From Myxococcota bacterium (GTDB taxonomy: Bacteria > Myxococcota > B64-G9), in assembly GCA_022710975.1 (NCBI GenBank), contig JAKLGA010000024.1, positions 1-64,000 of the forward strand: DNA of 64,000 bases, read 5' to 3'. How positions within the stretch are numbered: the first letter of the stretch is position 1; every line of letters begins with the position of its first letter. Of this stretch, positions 53,597 through 61,535 are shown in pieces. Below the pieces are notes generated by a model. It made no database searches, had not been told where the DNA came from, and worked only from the letters and a program-made list of their open reading frames with translations. The position numbers were made by a program, and so were the translations under genes.

Positions 53597-54718
53597 ATGG
53601 CAGGCAGCGCGCTGCAGCGGTGGTGGCGGGCGGGGGCCGGGCTGTTCGCCTGGCGGCCGCGCCTGCCCTGGCGGTCGAGCGGGCCCGGGCGGCTCGAGCC
53701 CGCGCTCGTGGAGCTGCTGCGCCGCACCAGCCGCTCCTTCTACCTGAGCCTGCGCTTCCTGCCCGACTGCACCCGGGACACCCTGGCGCTCGCCTACCTG
53801 CTGGCCCGCGCGGCCGACACCATCGCCGACACCGCGCTGGTCCCGGCGGAGGAGCGCGGTCTGCTGCTCGAGGCCCTGCGCCGCAGGCTGTCCGACACCG
53901 CGGAGCCGGGCCTGGACCGGCTCGCGTCCCGCCTGCGGGGCGCCGACCCCGGCGACGCCGAGCGGCGGCTGCTGCTGCACCTGCCGCAGCTCCTGGACTG
54001 CCTGGACCGCCTGCCGCCGGGCGACGGCGCCCGCAGCGTGATGACCCTGCAGACCATCCTGGACGGCATGCTGCTCGACCGGCTGTGGTTCCCGGGCACG
54101 GACACGGCGGGCCTGCGGGCGCTCGCCTCGGAGGCCGAGCTCGAGCACTACTGCCACTGCGTGGCCGGGGTGGTGGGGGAGTACTGGACGGACCTGCACG
54201 CGGCCCACCTGCCCGGCGTGCGGGACCGGGCCGCGGCGCTCCGGCCGCTGGGCGCGCGCTACGGCAAGGGGCTGCAGCGGCTGAACATCCTGCGCGACCT
54301 GCCGCGCGATCTGCGCCGCGGGCGCTGCTACCTGCCCGCCGAGGAGCTGGCGCGCCTGGGGCTCGCGCCGGCGGACCTCCTGGAGGGGCGGGCCGCAACC
54401 GAGCGCGCCCGGCCGCTGTTCGAGGCGCTGTCCCGGCGCACCCTGGCCGACCTGGACGCGGGCTGGGAGTACGTGCGCCTGCTGCCGCGGGGCGAGCTCA
54501 GGCTCCGGCTGTGCAGCGCCTGGCCGCTGCTGCTGGGGGTGGAGACGCTCGGGCGGCTGTGGCGGGCAGGCGCCTGGCTGGACGCGGACCGGCTGATCAA
54601 GGTGCGGCGGCCCGAGGTGTACCGGCTGCTGGTCGAGTCGGCCGCGCGCGCGCCCTCCCGGCGGGCGCTGGACGGGCTGTGGCGGCGGCTGCGGACGGGC
54701 CTGCCGCCGTCCGCCTAG
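53597..54718 (+). CDS. Squalene/phytoene synthase family protein
   Basis: A 373-residue enzyme. The first Asp-rich site is ARAADTIADTALV and the second is LNILRDLPRDLRRGRCY; YCHCVAGVVGEYWTDL is closest to squalene-synthase-type (head-to-head) enzymes. It condenses two prenyl diphosphates (farnesyl to squalene, or geranylgeranyl to phytoene). A squalene role would fit an HpnR-like gene 4 kb upstream, but linkage is loose. The start at 53597 follows the broken HgcA-like frame with no clear ribosome site. Confidence 0.9.
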   Translation: MAGSALQRWWRAGAGLFAWRPRLPWRSSGPGRLEPALVELLRRTSRSFYLSLRFLPDCTRDTLALAYLLARAADTIADTALVPAEERGLLLEALRRRLSDTAEPGLDRLASRLRGADPGDAERRLLLHLPQLLDCLDRLPPGDGARSVMTLQTILDGMLLDRLWFPGTDTAGLRALASEAELEHYCHCVAGVVGEYWTDLHAAHLPGVRDRAAALRPLGARYGKGLQRLNILRDLPRDLRRGRCYLPAEELARLGLAPADLLEGRAATERARPLFEALSRRTLADLDAGWEYVRLLPRGELRLRLCSAWPLLLGVETLGRLWRAGAWLDADRLIKVRRPEVYRLLVESAARAPSRRALDGLWRRLRTGLPPSA

Positions 54719-54725
54719 GGCGGGC

Positions 54726-55256
54726 TCAGCGTTTCCCGCCGGTGCGCCGCGGGAGCGGCTCGGGCGCGCCGTCCTCGGTGGCCCGCGGGCCGCCCGCCTT
54801 GTGGATCTTCCACTCCTCCCACAGGTTCAGCAGCAGCGAGACCGCGGGCGGCGCCAGCTCCTTCTTCAGGTGCGGGAACTCCTCGTTCAGCGCCGCGTAG
54901 AACTCCTGGTAGCGCTCGGGGGTGAAGTAGCGCAGCAGCGCCTCGCGGGCCTGGCTGCCCACCCCCAGGAACTGGATGCCCATGCCGGAGGGGAAACGCT
55001 CGCTGTCCAGCCCGACGTTGTGGGCCACCCGGCCCTGCAGCACCAGCGGCGCCTCGGGCAGCCCGAGCTCGAGCTGCAGGCGCACCTCGGGCCGGATGAG
55101 GAAGGTGCTCTCCACGAACACCCCGCCCAGCCCCAGGTTCTGGGTGCGGCAGAACGCCTCGAAGCGCAGGCCGGGCCGCTTGCCCTCCTCGGCGATGAAC
55201 AGCCTGCAGGGCAGCTCGACCGGGATGCGCTCGTAGATCCGTTTCTGCTCGGCCAT
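54726..55256 (-). CDS. PilZ-domain protein
   Basis: A 176-residue protein; GAGGAGAAC lies before the ATG. The PilZ core is clear (KRIYERIPVELPCRLFIAEE, FCRTQNLGLGGVFVESTF, LELGLPEAPLVLQGRVAHNV). The c-di-GMP motif RxxxR is RIYER, and the following D/NxSxxG reads NLGLGG rather than the exact form, so binding is uncertain. Receivers of this type regulate motility or exopolysaccharide. The last residues are basic and Pro-rich. It ends eight bases from the squalene-type gene's convergent stop. Confidence 0.88.
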   Translation of the reverse strand: MAEQKRIYERIPVELPCRLFIAEEGKRPGLRFEAFCRTQNLGLGGVFVESTFLIRPEVRLQLELGLPEAPLVLQGRVAHNVGLDSERFPSGMGIQFLGVGSQAREALLRYFTPERYQEFYAALNEEFPHLKKELAPPAVSLLLNLWEEWKIHKAGGPRATEDGAPEPLPRRTGGKR

Positions 55257-55290
55257 GTCCGTTCTCCTCACGCGGGGCGGGCGCCCCGGC

Positions 55291-55665
55291 TCAGCGGCAG
55301 TAGGAGGCGTCCTTCTTCACGATGCCCTTGCAGTTGTCGGTGGTGCAGTAGCTGGCGTCGCCGCGCGCCATGGCCTTGCAGTTGTCCGTGCGGCAGTAGG
55401 AGGCGTCCTTCTTCACGATGCCCTTGCAGTCGTCGGTGCTGCAGTAGCTGGCGTCCCCGCGCGCCCAGGCCTTGCAGTCGTCGGTCCGGCAGTAGGAGGC
55501 GTCCTTCTTCACGATGCCCTTGCAGTCGTCGGTGGTGCAGTAGCTGGCGTCCCCACGGGCGATGGCCTTGCAGTCGTCCCCGCCCCAGTTGGCGAGGTCC
55601 GCGGCCAGCGCGGTGGCGGCGATGCCCAGGACGACCGCGGCGAGGATCCAGGCGAAGCGCTTCAT
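55291..55665 (-). CDS. Secreted Cys protein of six 16-residue repeats
   Basis: A 124-residue protein with a signal peptide (ILAAVVLGIAATALA). The mature part is six tandem 16-residue units of DDCKxxxxxDASYCxT; odd units read CKA(I/W/M)ARGDASYC and even units CKGIVKKDASYC, so the true period is 32 residues. Cysteines alternate at intervals of 10 and 4 residues. The DNA (55294-55590) shows the matching 48/96-bp repeat. Each unit could form one disulfide-stabilised loop. No family recognised. Confidence 0.85.
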   Translation of the reverse strand: MKRFAWILAAVVLGIAATALAADLANWGGDDCKAIARGDASYCTTDDCKGIVKKDASYCRTDDCKAWARGDASYCSTDDCKGIVKKDASYCRTDNCKAMARGDASYCTTDNCKGIVKKDASYCR

Positions 55666-55696
55666 GAGGTTCCCTCCTTGGATTGGGGTCGGCGGG

Positions 55697-55724
55697 AGGA
55701 TACCAGATGCCGGGCCGAGTCAAC
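55697..55724 (-). promoter_or_regulatory. Candidate promoter for the 16-residue repeat gene
   Basis: On the minus strand GTTGAC (55724-55719) and TATCCT (55702-55697) are 16 bases apart, ~32 bases before the ATG at 55665, directly after the stop of the upstream gene. Confidence 0.4.
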
Positions 55725-55734
55725 AGCGGGTGGA

Positions 55735-56400
55735 TCAGCGCGGCCCCGCGTCCTTCTTGAAGCCCGCCCTGAGGTGGCAGCCGATCACCTGGTAGCCGGG
55801 GTAGGCGCCCCGCATGCCCACGTTGATCACCACCGCCATGCGCGAGCCGTCCGGGTTGAGGTAGTAGCCCTCCACCTGGACCTGGTCGAAGGACTCGCCC
55901 GAGGAGATCTTCTTCCGCCCCAGCTTGTCCGAGACCGCCCAGACCTCGAAGGTGTTCTTGTCCGGGTCGGCCTGGACCTCGACGCGGATGCTGTCGCCGC
56001 CGCGGGCGAGGGGGAAGGCGCTCGGCGGGGCGGGCGGCGCCCGCCGGATCCCCTGGGCCTGGAGCCCGGCCACGGCGCTGGCGGCGACCTCCTCCCAGGC
56101 CTTGTCCAACGTCCTGGGGTCGTAGCCCTCCTCGCCTCCGCCGGCGTTGCCCTGGTCCCAGGTCTGCCCGCCCTGCCACAGCTCCTTGTCTTCCACCACG
56201 TCTTGCACCGCGAGGGCGATGCGGCTGCCGTTGGAGATCATGATCGTGGTGGCGAACCAGCCGTAGGCGAAGCGGGTGCCCTTGGCGTTCCAGCCGAGGG
56301 AGAAGAAGCCGCCCTCGGAGGGGTCCAGGTCGCCTGCCCGCGCCCCGGGCAGCAGCAGCCCCAGCACCAGCATCCCGATCCAGAGTCCGTGGGTCCTCAT
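55735..56400 (-). CDS. Secreted DUF2259-like protein
   Basis: A 221-residue protein; GGGGAGG precedes the ATG. The signal peptide ends at LLLPGARA. The mature part (GFFSLGWNAKGTRFAYGWFA, GESFDQVQVEGYYLNPDGSR, AVVINVGMRGAYPGYQVIGC) resembles the DUF2259 family of predicted secreted proteins of unknown function. Transcription probably begins at the TGCTAAGAT box 47 bases upstream. Confidence 0.75.
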   Translation of the reverse strand: MRTHGLWIGMLVLGLLLPGARAGDLDPSEGGFFSLGWNAKGTRFAYGWFATTIMISNGSRIALAVQDVVEDKELWQGGQTWDQGNAGGGEEGYDPRTLDKAWEEVAASAVAGLQAQGIRRAPPAPPSAFPLARGGDSIRVEVQADPDKNTFEVWAVSDKLGRKKISSGESFDQVQVEGYYLNPDGSRMAVVINVGMRGAYPGYQVIGCHLRAGFKKDAGPR

Positions 56401-56446
56401 CTCGTCCTCCCCGGGCCCGCGCGGGCCCTGCCTCTTGACCAGGCGC

Positions 56447-56455
56447 ATCTTAGCA
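56447..56455 (-). promoter_or_regulatory. Extended -10 element (TGCTAAGAT)
   Basis: On the minus strand TGC-TAAGAT lies ~47 bases before the ATG at 56400. A 16-bp sequence around it (56441-56456) is identical at 56878-56893 before the next gene. Confidence 0.45.
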
Positions 56456-56524
56456 CCAGACCGCCGGGTCCGCTCGCCCTGCACACGAATTGCAGCCGAT
56501 CAGCCCCTTCCGCGTCTCGGCCTC

Positions 56525-56857
56525 CTAGCGCGGCCAGCGTCTGGACTCCGGCACCGGGACGCGCTTGTCCTCCGGGGTGGCGGCCTCCAGGGGCGAGAGC
56601 GCGTCGCAGGCGAACTCCTCGCGCTTGGGCTCCCGGCAGCTCATCTCCGCGCTGTACTGGGAGACCACCACCCGGCGGCCCTGGAGGCACTTCCACACGT
56701 AGACGTCGTTGCCGTGCGTGGCCTCCGGCTCGCGGTACTCGACGTCGGGCGGCACCTCGGGCGCCCCGGCCACGGACCAGGGGCTCGAGCAGCAGCCGGA
56801 CAGGCCAGCGCAGGCGACGAGCGATCCGACCAGCGAGCCGATCCGCGAGCGAGCCAT
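56525..56857 (-). CDS. Small lipoprotein
   Basis: A 110-residue protein with GGAGGGA before the ATG. The lipobox reads ACAGLSGC. The mature part has Cys pairs (WKCLQGRRVVV, EMSCREP, FACDALSP). No family recognised. Its promoter region carries the same 16 bp as the neighbouring gene. Confidence 0.72.
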   Translation of the reverse strand: MARSRIGSLVGSLVACAGLSGCCSSPWSVAGAPEVPPDVEYREPEATHGNDVYVWKCLQGRRVVVSQYSAEMSCREPKREEFACDALSPLEAATPEDKRVPVPESRRWPR

Positions 56858-56883
56858 GGCTTCCCTCCCTCCTGGCGAGGCGC

Positions 56884-56892
56884 ATCTTAGCA
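56884..56892 (-). promoter_or_regulatory. Extended -10 element (TGCTAAGAT), second copy
   Basis: On the minus strand TGC-TAAGAT lies ~27 bases before the ATG at 56857; the surrounding 16 bases (56878-56893) match 56441-56456. Confidence 0.45.
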
Positions 56893-56954
56893 CTCGCTGG
56901 CCGAGTTGCTCATGTCCCCGGCGCGCGGGTGCCAGCGACCCGGAGCCGGGCGCG

Positions 56955-57908
56955 CTAGAAGTTGAAGCCGATGGAGAAGTAGGGGAAGCCCAGCGGGACG
57001 TACTGCCAGACTTCGTCGATGAAGTCCTCGTAGATGGGCAGGCAGAACCCGATGTCGCCGAACATCGTGTCCCCGTGACCGCGGAAGCCGTACATCAGCA
57101 GCACGACGACGTCGTCGTCGTTCTCCAGGCCGTCCTGGACCAGGAGCGGCACGGTCAGCTCGAGTTGCAGGGACCAGTTGCGGTGGAAGGCCCAGCGGTA
57201 GCCGAAGGTGGGCAGCAGCAGCGCGCCGTCGATGAGGTCGTCGTTTCCGCTCTCCCAGCGGAAGCCGCCGCCGAACGCCATCAGCGAGAAGTTGAGCAGG
57301 TGGTCGCCGAACATCAGGCTGAGCTCGCCGTGACCGCCGATCAGCCAGAACAGATCCCCGGACACGTCGGTGGCGTAGCCGAAGATCAGCCCGCCCAGGA
57401 CGCCGCCCCCCAGGGCCACGTGGTCGCCCAGCCGCACACCCGCCCGCGCCTCGGGGAACACCCCGAAGACCACCACGGGCAGGGTGAAGTAGGTGCCCAC
57501 CTGGGCGACCTCCCCCAGGGTGTAGCTGAACTCCCACAGCCCGGCCGCGTACCCGGTGAAGGTGGCCTGATCGGGGGGCGGCATGAAGGCCGTGGGCGTC
57601 AGGATGACCCGGTTGCGGGTGGTCACCTCGTTGCGCTGCTCGGCCGGCGGGGGGGTGACGGGCCCGGCCTGCTCGGCCTGGAGCTCGCAGCCCGGCTTCT
57701 CCCGCATGGACTTCACCTGCTCGAGCGGGGCGCACTCGTCCGGGCACACCCGCGCCGCCGGGCCCGGGGGCGGGGCCTTGAGCTGCTCGACGTACTCCAG
57801 CGGCACGCAGCCGGCGGGACAGACCGGGCAGGGCGCCGCCCGGGCCTGGCCAGCGGCCAGCAGCAACGCGCACGTGGACGTCAGGGCACCGATCGCGTGG
57901 GTTCGCAT
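56955..57908 (-). CDS. Outer-membrane beta-barrel-like protein
   Basis: A 317-residue exported protein (signal ALLLAAGQARA). The N-terminal mature part has two Cys pairs (CPVCPAGCVPLEYV, CPDECAPLEQV). The remaining ~220 residues are alternating, aromatic-rich strands (GYAAGLWEFSYTLGEVAQVG, FRWESGNDDLIDGALLLPTF, WSLQLELTVPLLVQDGLE), and the chain ends in FSIGFNF, a typical beta-signal. It is predicted to be an outer-membrane protein; function unknown. Confidence 0.82.
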   Translation of the reverse strand: MRTHAIGALTSTCALLLAAGQARAAPCPVCPAGCVPLEYVEQLKAPPPGPAARVCPDECAPLEQVKSMREKPGCELQAEQAGPVTPPPAEQRNEVTTRNRVILTPTAFMPPPDQATFTGYAAGLWEFSYTLGEVAQVGTYFTLPVVVFGVFPEARAGVRLGDHVALGGGVLGGLIFGYATDVSGDLFWLIGGHGELSLMFGDHLLNFSLMAFGGGFRWESGNDDLIDGALLLPTFGYRWAFHRNWSLQLELTVPLLVQDGLENDDDVVVLLMYGFRGHGDTMFGDIGFCLPIYEDFIDEVWQYVPLGFPYFSIGFNF

Positions 57909-57941
57909 GTTCCCCGCTCCTGTCAGGTCGTCACCCGTATC

Positions 57942-58853
57942 CTAGGCCCTCGGGCCGGAGCTTGCCAAGAGGCCCACCGCTCCCAGGCGCAAGCCACCGG
58001 TCCGGGGGGGCCGCGGTATCGTGCTTGTGGCCGTGAGCCAGCCCAGGAGGGCGTCGAGCACGCCCTGGTGGAAGAGCGGGTCCAGGTGGTGCACGCCGGG
58101 GAACACGTGCAGGGTCGCGGCCGGGCCGGCCGCGCGGGCGAGCGCGCGGGCCTGGTCCGCGGGCACCACGGCGTCGGCCTCGCCGTGCAGCAGCAGGAGT
58201 CGCGGCAGGGGCGCGTCCGGCTCGGCCAGCCGCCCGAGGAGCCGCATGGCCTCGAGCGCGCGGGCGAAGGCCCCCAGGTAGCCGCCGGGTCGTCCGGCCT
58301 CGCCGGGCGGCAGGCGCACCGGGAACTCGGTCCGCTTGAACGGCCCGAAGGCCGGCAGCGCGCCCCAGACCCCCGCCTGGCCGAAGGCCCGGTAGGCGGC
58401 CGGGTGCAGGAGCGCACCCAGCTCGCCGAGCGCCCAGCGCGCGGGCCTCACCTCGAGCGCGTGGGCTGCCGACACGCAGGCCACGGGCTCGGGCGCGCCG
58501 CGGGTGGCCCGGTCGAGCGCCAGGGCACCGCCCAGGCTCTGGCCGAGGAGCGCGCGCGGGTGGGCAGGCAGGGCGGCCGCGGCCGCGGCCACCAGCGCGT
58601 CCAGACGCTCCCGGGCAGCCTGCAGCGAGAACGCGTCGCGCCCGCCCCGGCCGTGCCCCGCGAGGTGGGCGGTGGCGAGCGCCCAGCCAGCCCGGGCGAG
58701 CGCGTCCCGGAGCGCCGCCAGGCCGAACAGGTGGTCGTTCCCACCGCCGTGGGCGAAGACGAGCACCCCGCGCGCCGCGCCCCCCGGGGCGAGCAGCAGC
58801 CCCCCGGCGTCTGGCTGGCCAGGCAGCACCAGCGGTCGGGGCTCAGGCGCCAT
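57942..58853 (-). CDS. Alpha/beta hydrolase of the ACP-linked operon
   Basis: A 303-residue hydrolase. The nucleophile elbow is GQSLGG, the acid lies in HGEADAVVPADQ and the His in FPGVHHLDPLFHQ, so the Ser-Asp-His triad is complete. Related serine hydrolases (lysophospholipase-like, and the hydrolase of exosortase-linked cassettes) cleave acyl or thioester bonds. It starts 11 bases inside the end of the ACP gene and is the last gene of the right-hand operon. Confidence 0.85.
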   Translation of the reverse strand: MAPEPRPLVLPGQPDAGGLLLAPGGAARGVLVFAHGGGNDHLFGLAALRDALARAGWALATAHLAGHGRGGRDAFSLQAARERLDALVAAAAAALPAHPRALLGQSLGGALALDRATRGAPEPVACVSAAHALEVRPARWALGELGALLHPAAYRAFGQAGVWGALPAFGPFKRTEFPVRLPPGEAGRPGGYLGAFARALEAMRLLGRLAEPDAPLPRLLLLHGEADAVVPADQARALARAAGPAATLHVFPGVHHLDPLFHQGVLDALLGWLTATSTIPRPPRTGGLRLGAVGLLASSGPRA

Positions 58854-59112
58854 GCGCGCCCCGCGGCCCGGACAGGGCCAGCACATCGGCCACGGTGACC
58901 AGGCGGTCGAGGGCGAGATCGGGCACGACCCAGCCCAGGCGCGCCTCCAGGGCGTCGGCCAGCAGGGCCAGGGCGAGCGAATCGGCCCCCAGCCCATCCC
59001 GGAGCTGCACCTCCGGGCGCACGTCGCCCGGCGCGCAGCCGAGGATCTCGGCCACCAGCCCGATCAGCCCGGCGGGGAGCTCGGGCAGGGGCGCGCGCGT
59101 CTCGGCGGGCAT
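58843..59112 (-). CDS. Acyl carrier protein
   Basis: An 89-residue ACP. GADSLALALLADALEARLG contains the phosphopantetheine-attachment Ser (in DSL), followed by the typical helix II. Unlike housekeeping ACPs it is not next to fatty-acid genes, so it is a dedicated carrier for the pathway encoded here. Three bases separate it from the upstream gene, and it overlaps the downstream hydrolase by 11. Confidence 0.92.
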   Translation of the reverse strand: MPAETRAPLPELPAGLIGLVAEILGCAPGDVRPEVQLRDGLGADSLALALLADALEARLGWVVPDLALDRLVTVADVLALSGPRGAHGA

Positions 59113-59115
59113 GGC

Positions 59116-59961
59116 TCAGCCGCCCTCTCCGCGGCGCGCCCGCGGACCGAAGAGAACCTCCTCGTGCAGCGCGAAGCCCGCGGGGCCGCCGCCCAGGATC
59201 CGGGCCCGGGTCAGCCAGCGCTCCTCGGAGGTCGGTCCGCCAAAGGCCCAGCACACCAGGCGCTCCAGCCGACTCGGCAGGCGCGCCTCGTCGAAGGCCG
59301 AGCCGCGGTGCAGGAGCCGGGCGTCCGTGAGCATCAGGTTGGTCCCGCCGAGCGTCACGCGCCCCTCGCCCTGCTCCAGCTCGAGCGCGGGCGCGCCCGG
59401 GTGGGGACCGCTCCCATCGACGTGCAAGCCCCGCAGCCAGGTCGATCCGTCGCCCACCTCCAGGGCGTTCCACACCAGGCTCGCGTACCCCAGGTGAGCG
59501 CGCCCCCAGCGCAGCCGGCGCAGGCCCAGCAGGCGGGTGGGCCGGTCGATGTGCACCCAGTCCGCGTAGCCCGTGCCCACCAGCTCCTCCCGTCGTCCGC
59601 CGATCTCGAGCCGCACCTCGACCGCGGCCGCGGTGGTCTGCACCGACCAGTCGAGGCCCGGCGCGGCCGGGGGGCCCGCGGGCTGCCAGCCCGCGTGGCG
59701 GGGCGTGTGGCGGAGCCAGAGCCGGCCATCAGGGAGCGGCAGCTCGAGCGTGCGGCCCAGGGCGAGGTGCTCGGGCGCGAAGCCCCGCGGCGGGGCGGGG
59801 GAGCGCAGCACCTCGCGCCGGCCGTCCGGGAGGTAGCGCTCGAGGCCGGCGTCCATGCGCTCGTGGAGCCCGAGCCGCACCCAGGACAGGTAGGTCACCA
59901 GCACCCCACCGTCCGGGGTGACGAGATCGGCGTACAGCTTGGCGAACGCGTAGCCCCTCAC
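59116..59961 (-). CDS. CrtC/AttH-like lipocalin-fold protein
   Basis: A 281-residue protein starting at GTG in a GTGA overlap. The centre (EELVGTGYADWVHIDRPTRL, LRRLRWGRAHLGYASLVWNA) follows the block order of the carotenoid 1,2-hydratase (CrtC)/AttH-like two-domain lipocalin fold (GxGYxDxxxx...WGR). Such proteins hydrate, cyclise or carry hydrophobic molecules. The match is moderate, and catalytic residues cannot be assigned. Context (ACP, acyltransferase, PLP decarboxylase) suggests a lipid- or polyketide-like substrate. Confidence 0.68.
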   Translation of the reverse strand: MRGYAFAKLYADLVTPDGGVLVTYLSWVRLGLHERMDAGLERYLPDGRREVLRSPAPPRGFAPEHLALGRTLELPLPDGRLWLRHTPRHAGWQPAGPPAAPGLDWSVQTTAAAVEVRLEIGGRREELVGTGYADWVHIDRPTRLLGLRRLRWGRAHLGYASLVWNALEVGDGSTWLRGLHVDGSGPHPGAPALELEQGEGRVTLGGTNLMLTDARLLHRGSAFDEARLPSRLERLVCWAFGGPTSEERWLTRARILGGGPAGFALHEEVLFGPRARRGEGG

Positions 59962-61535
59962 GCGGAACCTCCTGCGTCCGCCCGCGCGCGCTCGAGCTCG
60001 AGCTGCAGGCGGAAGGCCGAGCCCACCTCGGGACGGAATTGCCACATGCCCTCCAGGGTGGCCACTTGGAGGGTGTCGGCTCGTTCGGTGGTGATGGTGC
60101 GGATGACCGCGGCCCGCAGGCGTAGCTCCCCGAAGGCGAGGCCGTCCGGGCCCACCTCGAGCACATCCCGGCCGAGCGGTCGGAGCGGCCGGAGCGGCCC
60201 GCTGGGCTCCGCCTCGCACGCGCCCCGGGCGAGCACGCGCAGCGGCCCGCGCTCCGGTGCCTGCCAGACCGGCCTGGCGAGCTCCGCCAGCCTCTGGCAC
60301 TTCCCGTCCGCTCCGCGCAGGCCGCCCGCCCCGTCCGGGGCCCAGCGCGCGCCGCAGGCCCGGCACCGCAGCGCGGCCGGCGCGAAGGGTGTCTCCTCCA
60401 GGCAGGCCGGGCAGCGCCACAGCACCCGGTCGAGCCGGGCGGCGTCGAGCCCGTCGAGGTGCACCGGCTGGGGATCGTCGTCGAGCAGCGCGGCCAGCGC
60501 GGCGCGCAGGGACTCGGCCGGGCGCGCCCGGTCCGGGACGAGCGGCGGCCCTACCCGCACCCGCACCGGCCGGCGGCGCAGGTGGTCGGCCCAGCGCGGG
60601 CCGCAGTCGTAGCTGCCCGAGATGCCCACGGGCAGGATCGGCCAGGGCAGGCGGGCGAGCAGGCGCGCGGCCTCGGGCAGCACGCCCTGCAGCGCGCCCA
60701 GCACGCAGCGCTCCCCCTCGGGGAACATGCCCACCAGCTCGCCGGCCTCCAGGCTGCGCAGCAGCTCCCGGCAGGCCGCGGCGCCGGGCCGGTAGCGGCG
60801 GAGCGGGATGGTACCGGCCCGGGAGAAGAACCAGCGCCGCAGCGGTGAGCGGAACATCTCGGCGGTCGCCAGGAAGCGAATGGGGCGGCGGGTGACCTGG
60901 AGCACGAAGGCCGGGTCCAGGTAGCAGGCGTGGTTCGCGACCAGCACCGCGCCACCCTCGGCCGGTACGCGCTCGCCGCCCTCCACGTGCGCCGGCAGGG
61001 CCCGGAGCCCGCACAGCGCCTGGATGGGGCGGTAGGTGCTCAGGCGCGGGAGCGCCAGCCCGGCGCGGCGGCGGTAGCTCAGGTAGGCGCTCCCGAAGCG
61101 GCGCACCAGCCCGCGCTCCTCGAGACCCGCGTAGGTGAGCCACAGCGGCAGGAAGGCCGGGGCGACGATCAGCGCCAGCGCGCGGGAGCGGAGCCCCAGG
61201 CCGGCGCCGAGGAGCGCGAGCTGGAAGCCGAGGTAGATGGGATGGCGCACCAGGCGGTAGGGCCCGCGCCGGGCGAGCCTGGGGGGAGGGAGCGCGCTGA
61301 CCGGGAGCCCGCGCCCCTCGCGCCACAGCCCGAGCATGGCCCAGGCCATGAGCCCGAGGCCGAGGGCCACCAGGCTCCAGCCCGGCGCCGCCAGGCCGCC
61401 GAGCGGGGGGAGCCCCAGGAACCGGTCGAGCCAGGCCCCGAGTGCCAGCAGCCCACCCGGCAGGAGCAGCCAGAAGATCAGGGTGTACAGCGCCAGCAGG
61501 CTCAGGCGGCGCGCCGCGGAGGTCGTCGGGCTCAT
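59958..61535 (-). CDS. Isoprenylcysteine/phospholipid methyltransferase-PlsC acyltransferase fusion
   Basis: A 525-residue three-part protein. Residues ~1-165: four membrane segments and GPYRLVRHPIYLGFQLALLG with RFGSAYLSYRRR, the ICMT/PEMT-type membrane methyltransferase signature. Residues ~185-360: PlsC-type acyltransferase with NHACYLD (NHxxxxD) and FPEGER. Residues ~375-410: a zinc ribbon (CPACLEETPFAPAALRCRAC). The remaining C-terminus is beta-rich. The enzyme should both methylate and acylate a membrane substrate. The ATG overlaps the upstream stop (ATGA) and its own stop overlaps the next start. Confidence 0.88.
   Translation of the reverse strand: MSPTTSAARRLSLLALYTLIFWLLLPGGLLALGAWLDRFLGLPPLGGLAAPGWSLVALGLGLMAWAMLGLWREGRGLPVSALPPPRLARRGPYRLVRHPIYLGFQLALLGAGLGLRSRALALIVAPAFLPLWLTYAGLEERGLVRRFGSAYLSYRRRAGLALPRLSTYRPIQALCGLRALPAHVEGGERVPAEGGAVLVANHACYLDPAFVLQVTRRPIRFLATAEMFRSPLRRWFFSRAGTIPLRRYRPGAAACRELLRSLEAGELVGMFPEGERCVLGALQGVLPEAARLLARLPWPILPVGISGSYDCGPRWADHLRRRPVRVRVGPPLVPDRARPAESLRAALAALLDDDPQPVHLDGLDAARLDRVLWRCPACLEETPFAPAALRCRACGARWAPDGAGGLRGADGKCQRLAELARPVWQAPERGPLRVLARGACEAEPSGPLRPLRPLGRDVLEVGPDGLAFGELRLRAAVIRTITTERADTLQVATLEGMWQFRPEVGSAFRLQLELERARADAGGSA

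Noticed and set aside
55294-55590. Regular 48-bp repeats resembling a CRISPR array
   Set aside because: The repeats are in-frame coding units of a secreted protein with no spacers of unrelated sequence and no cas genes.
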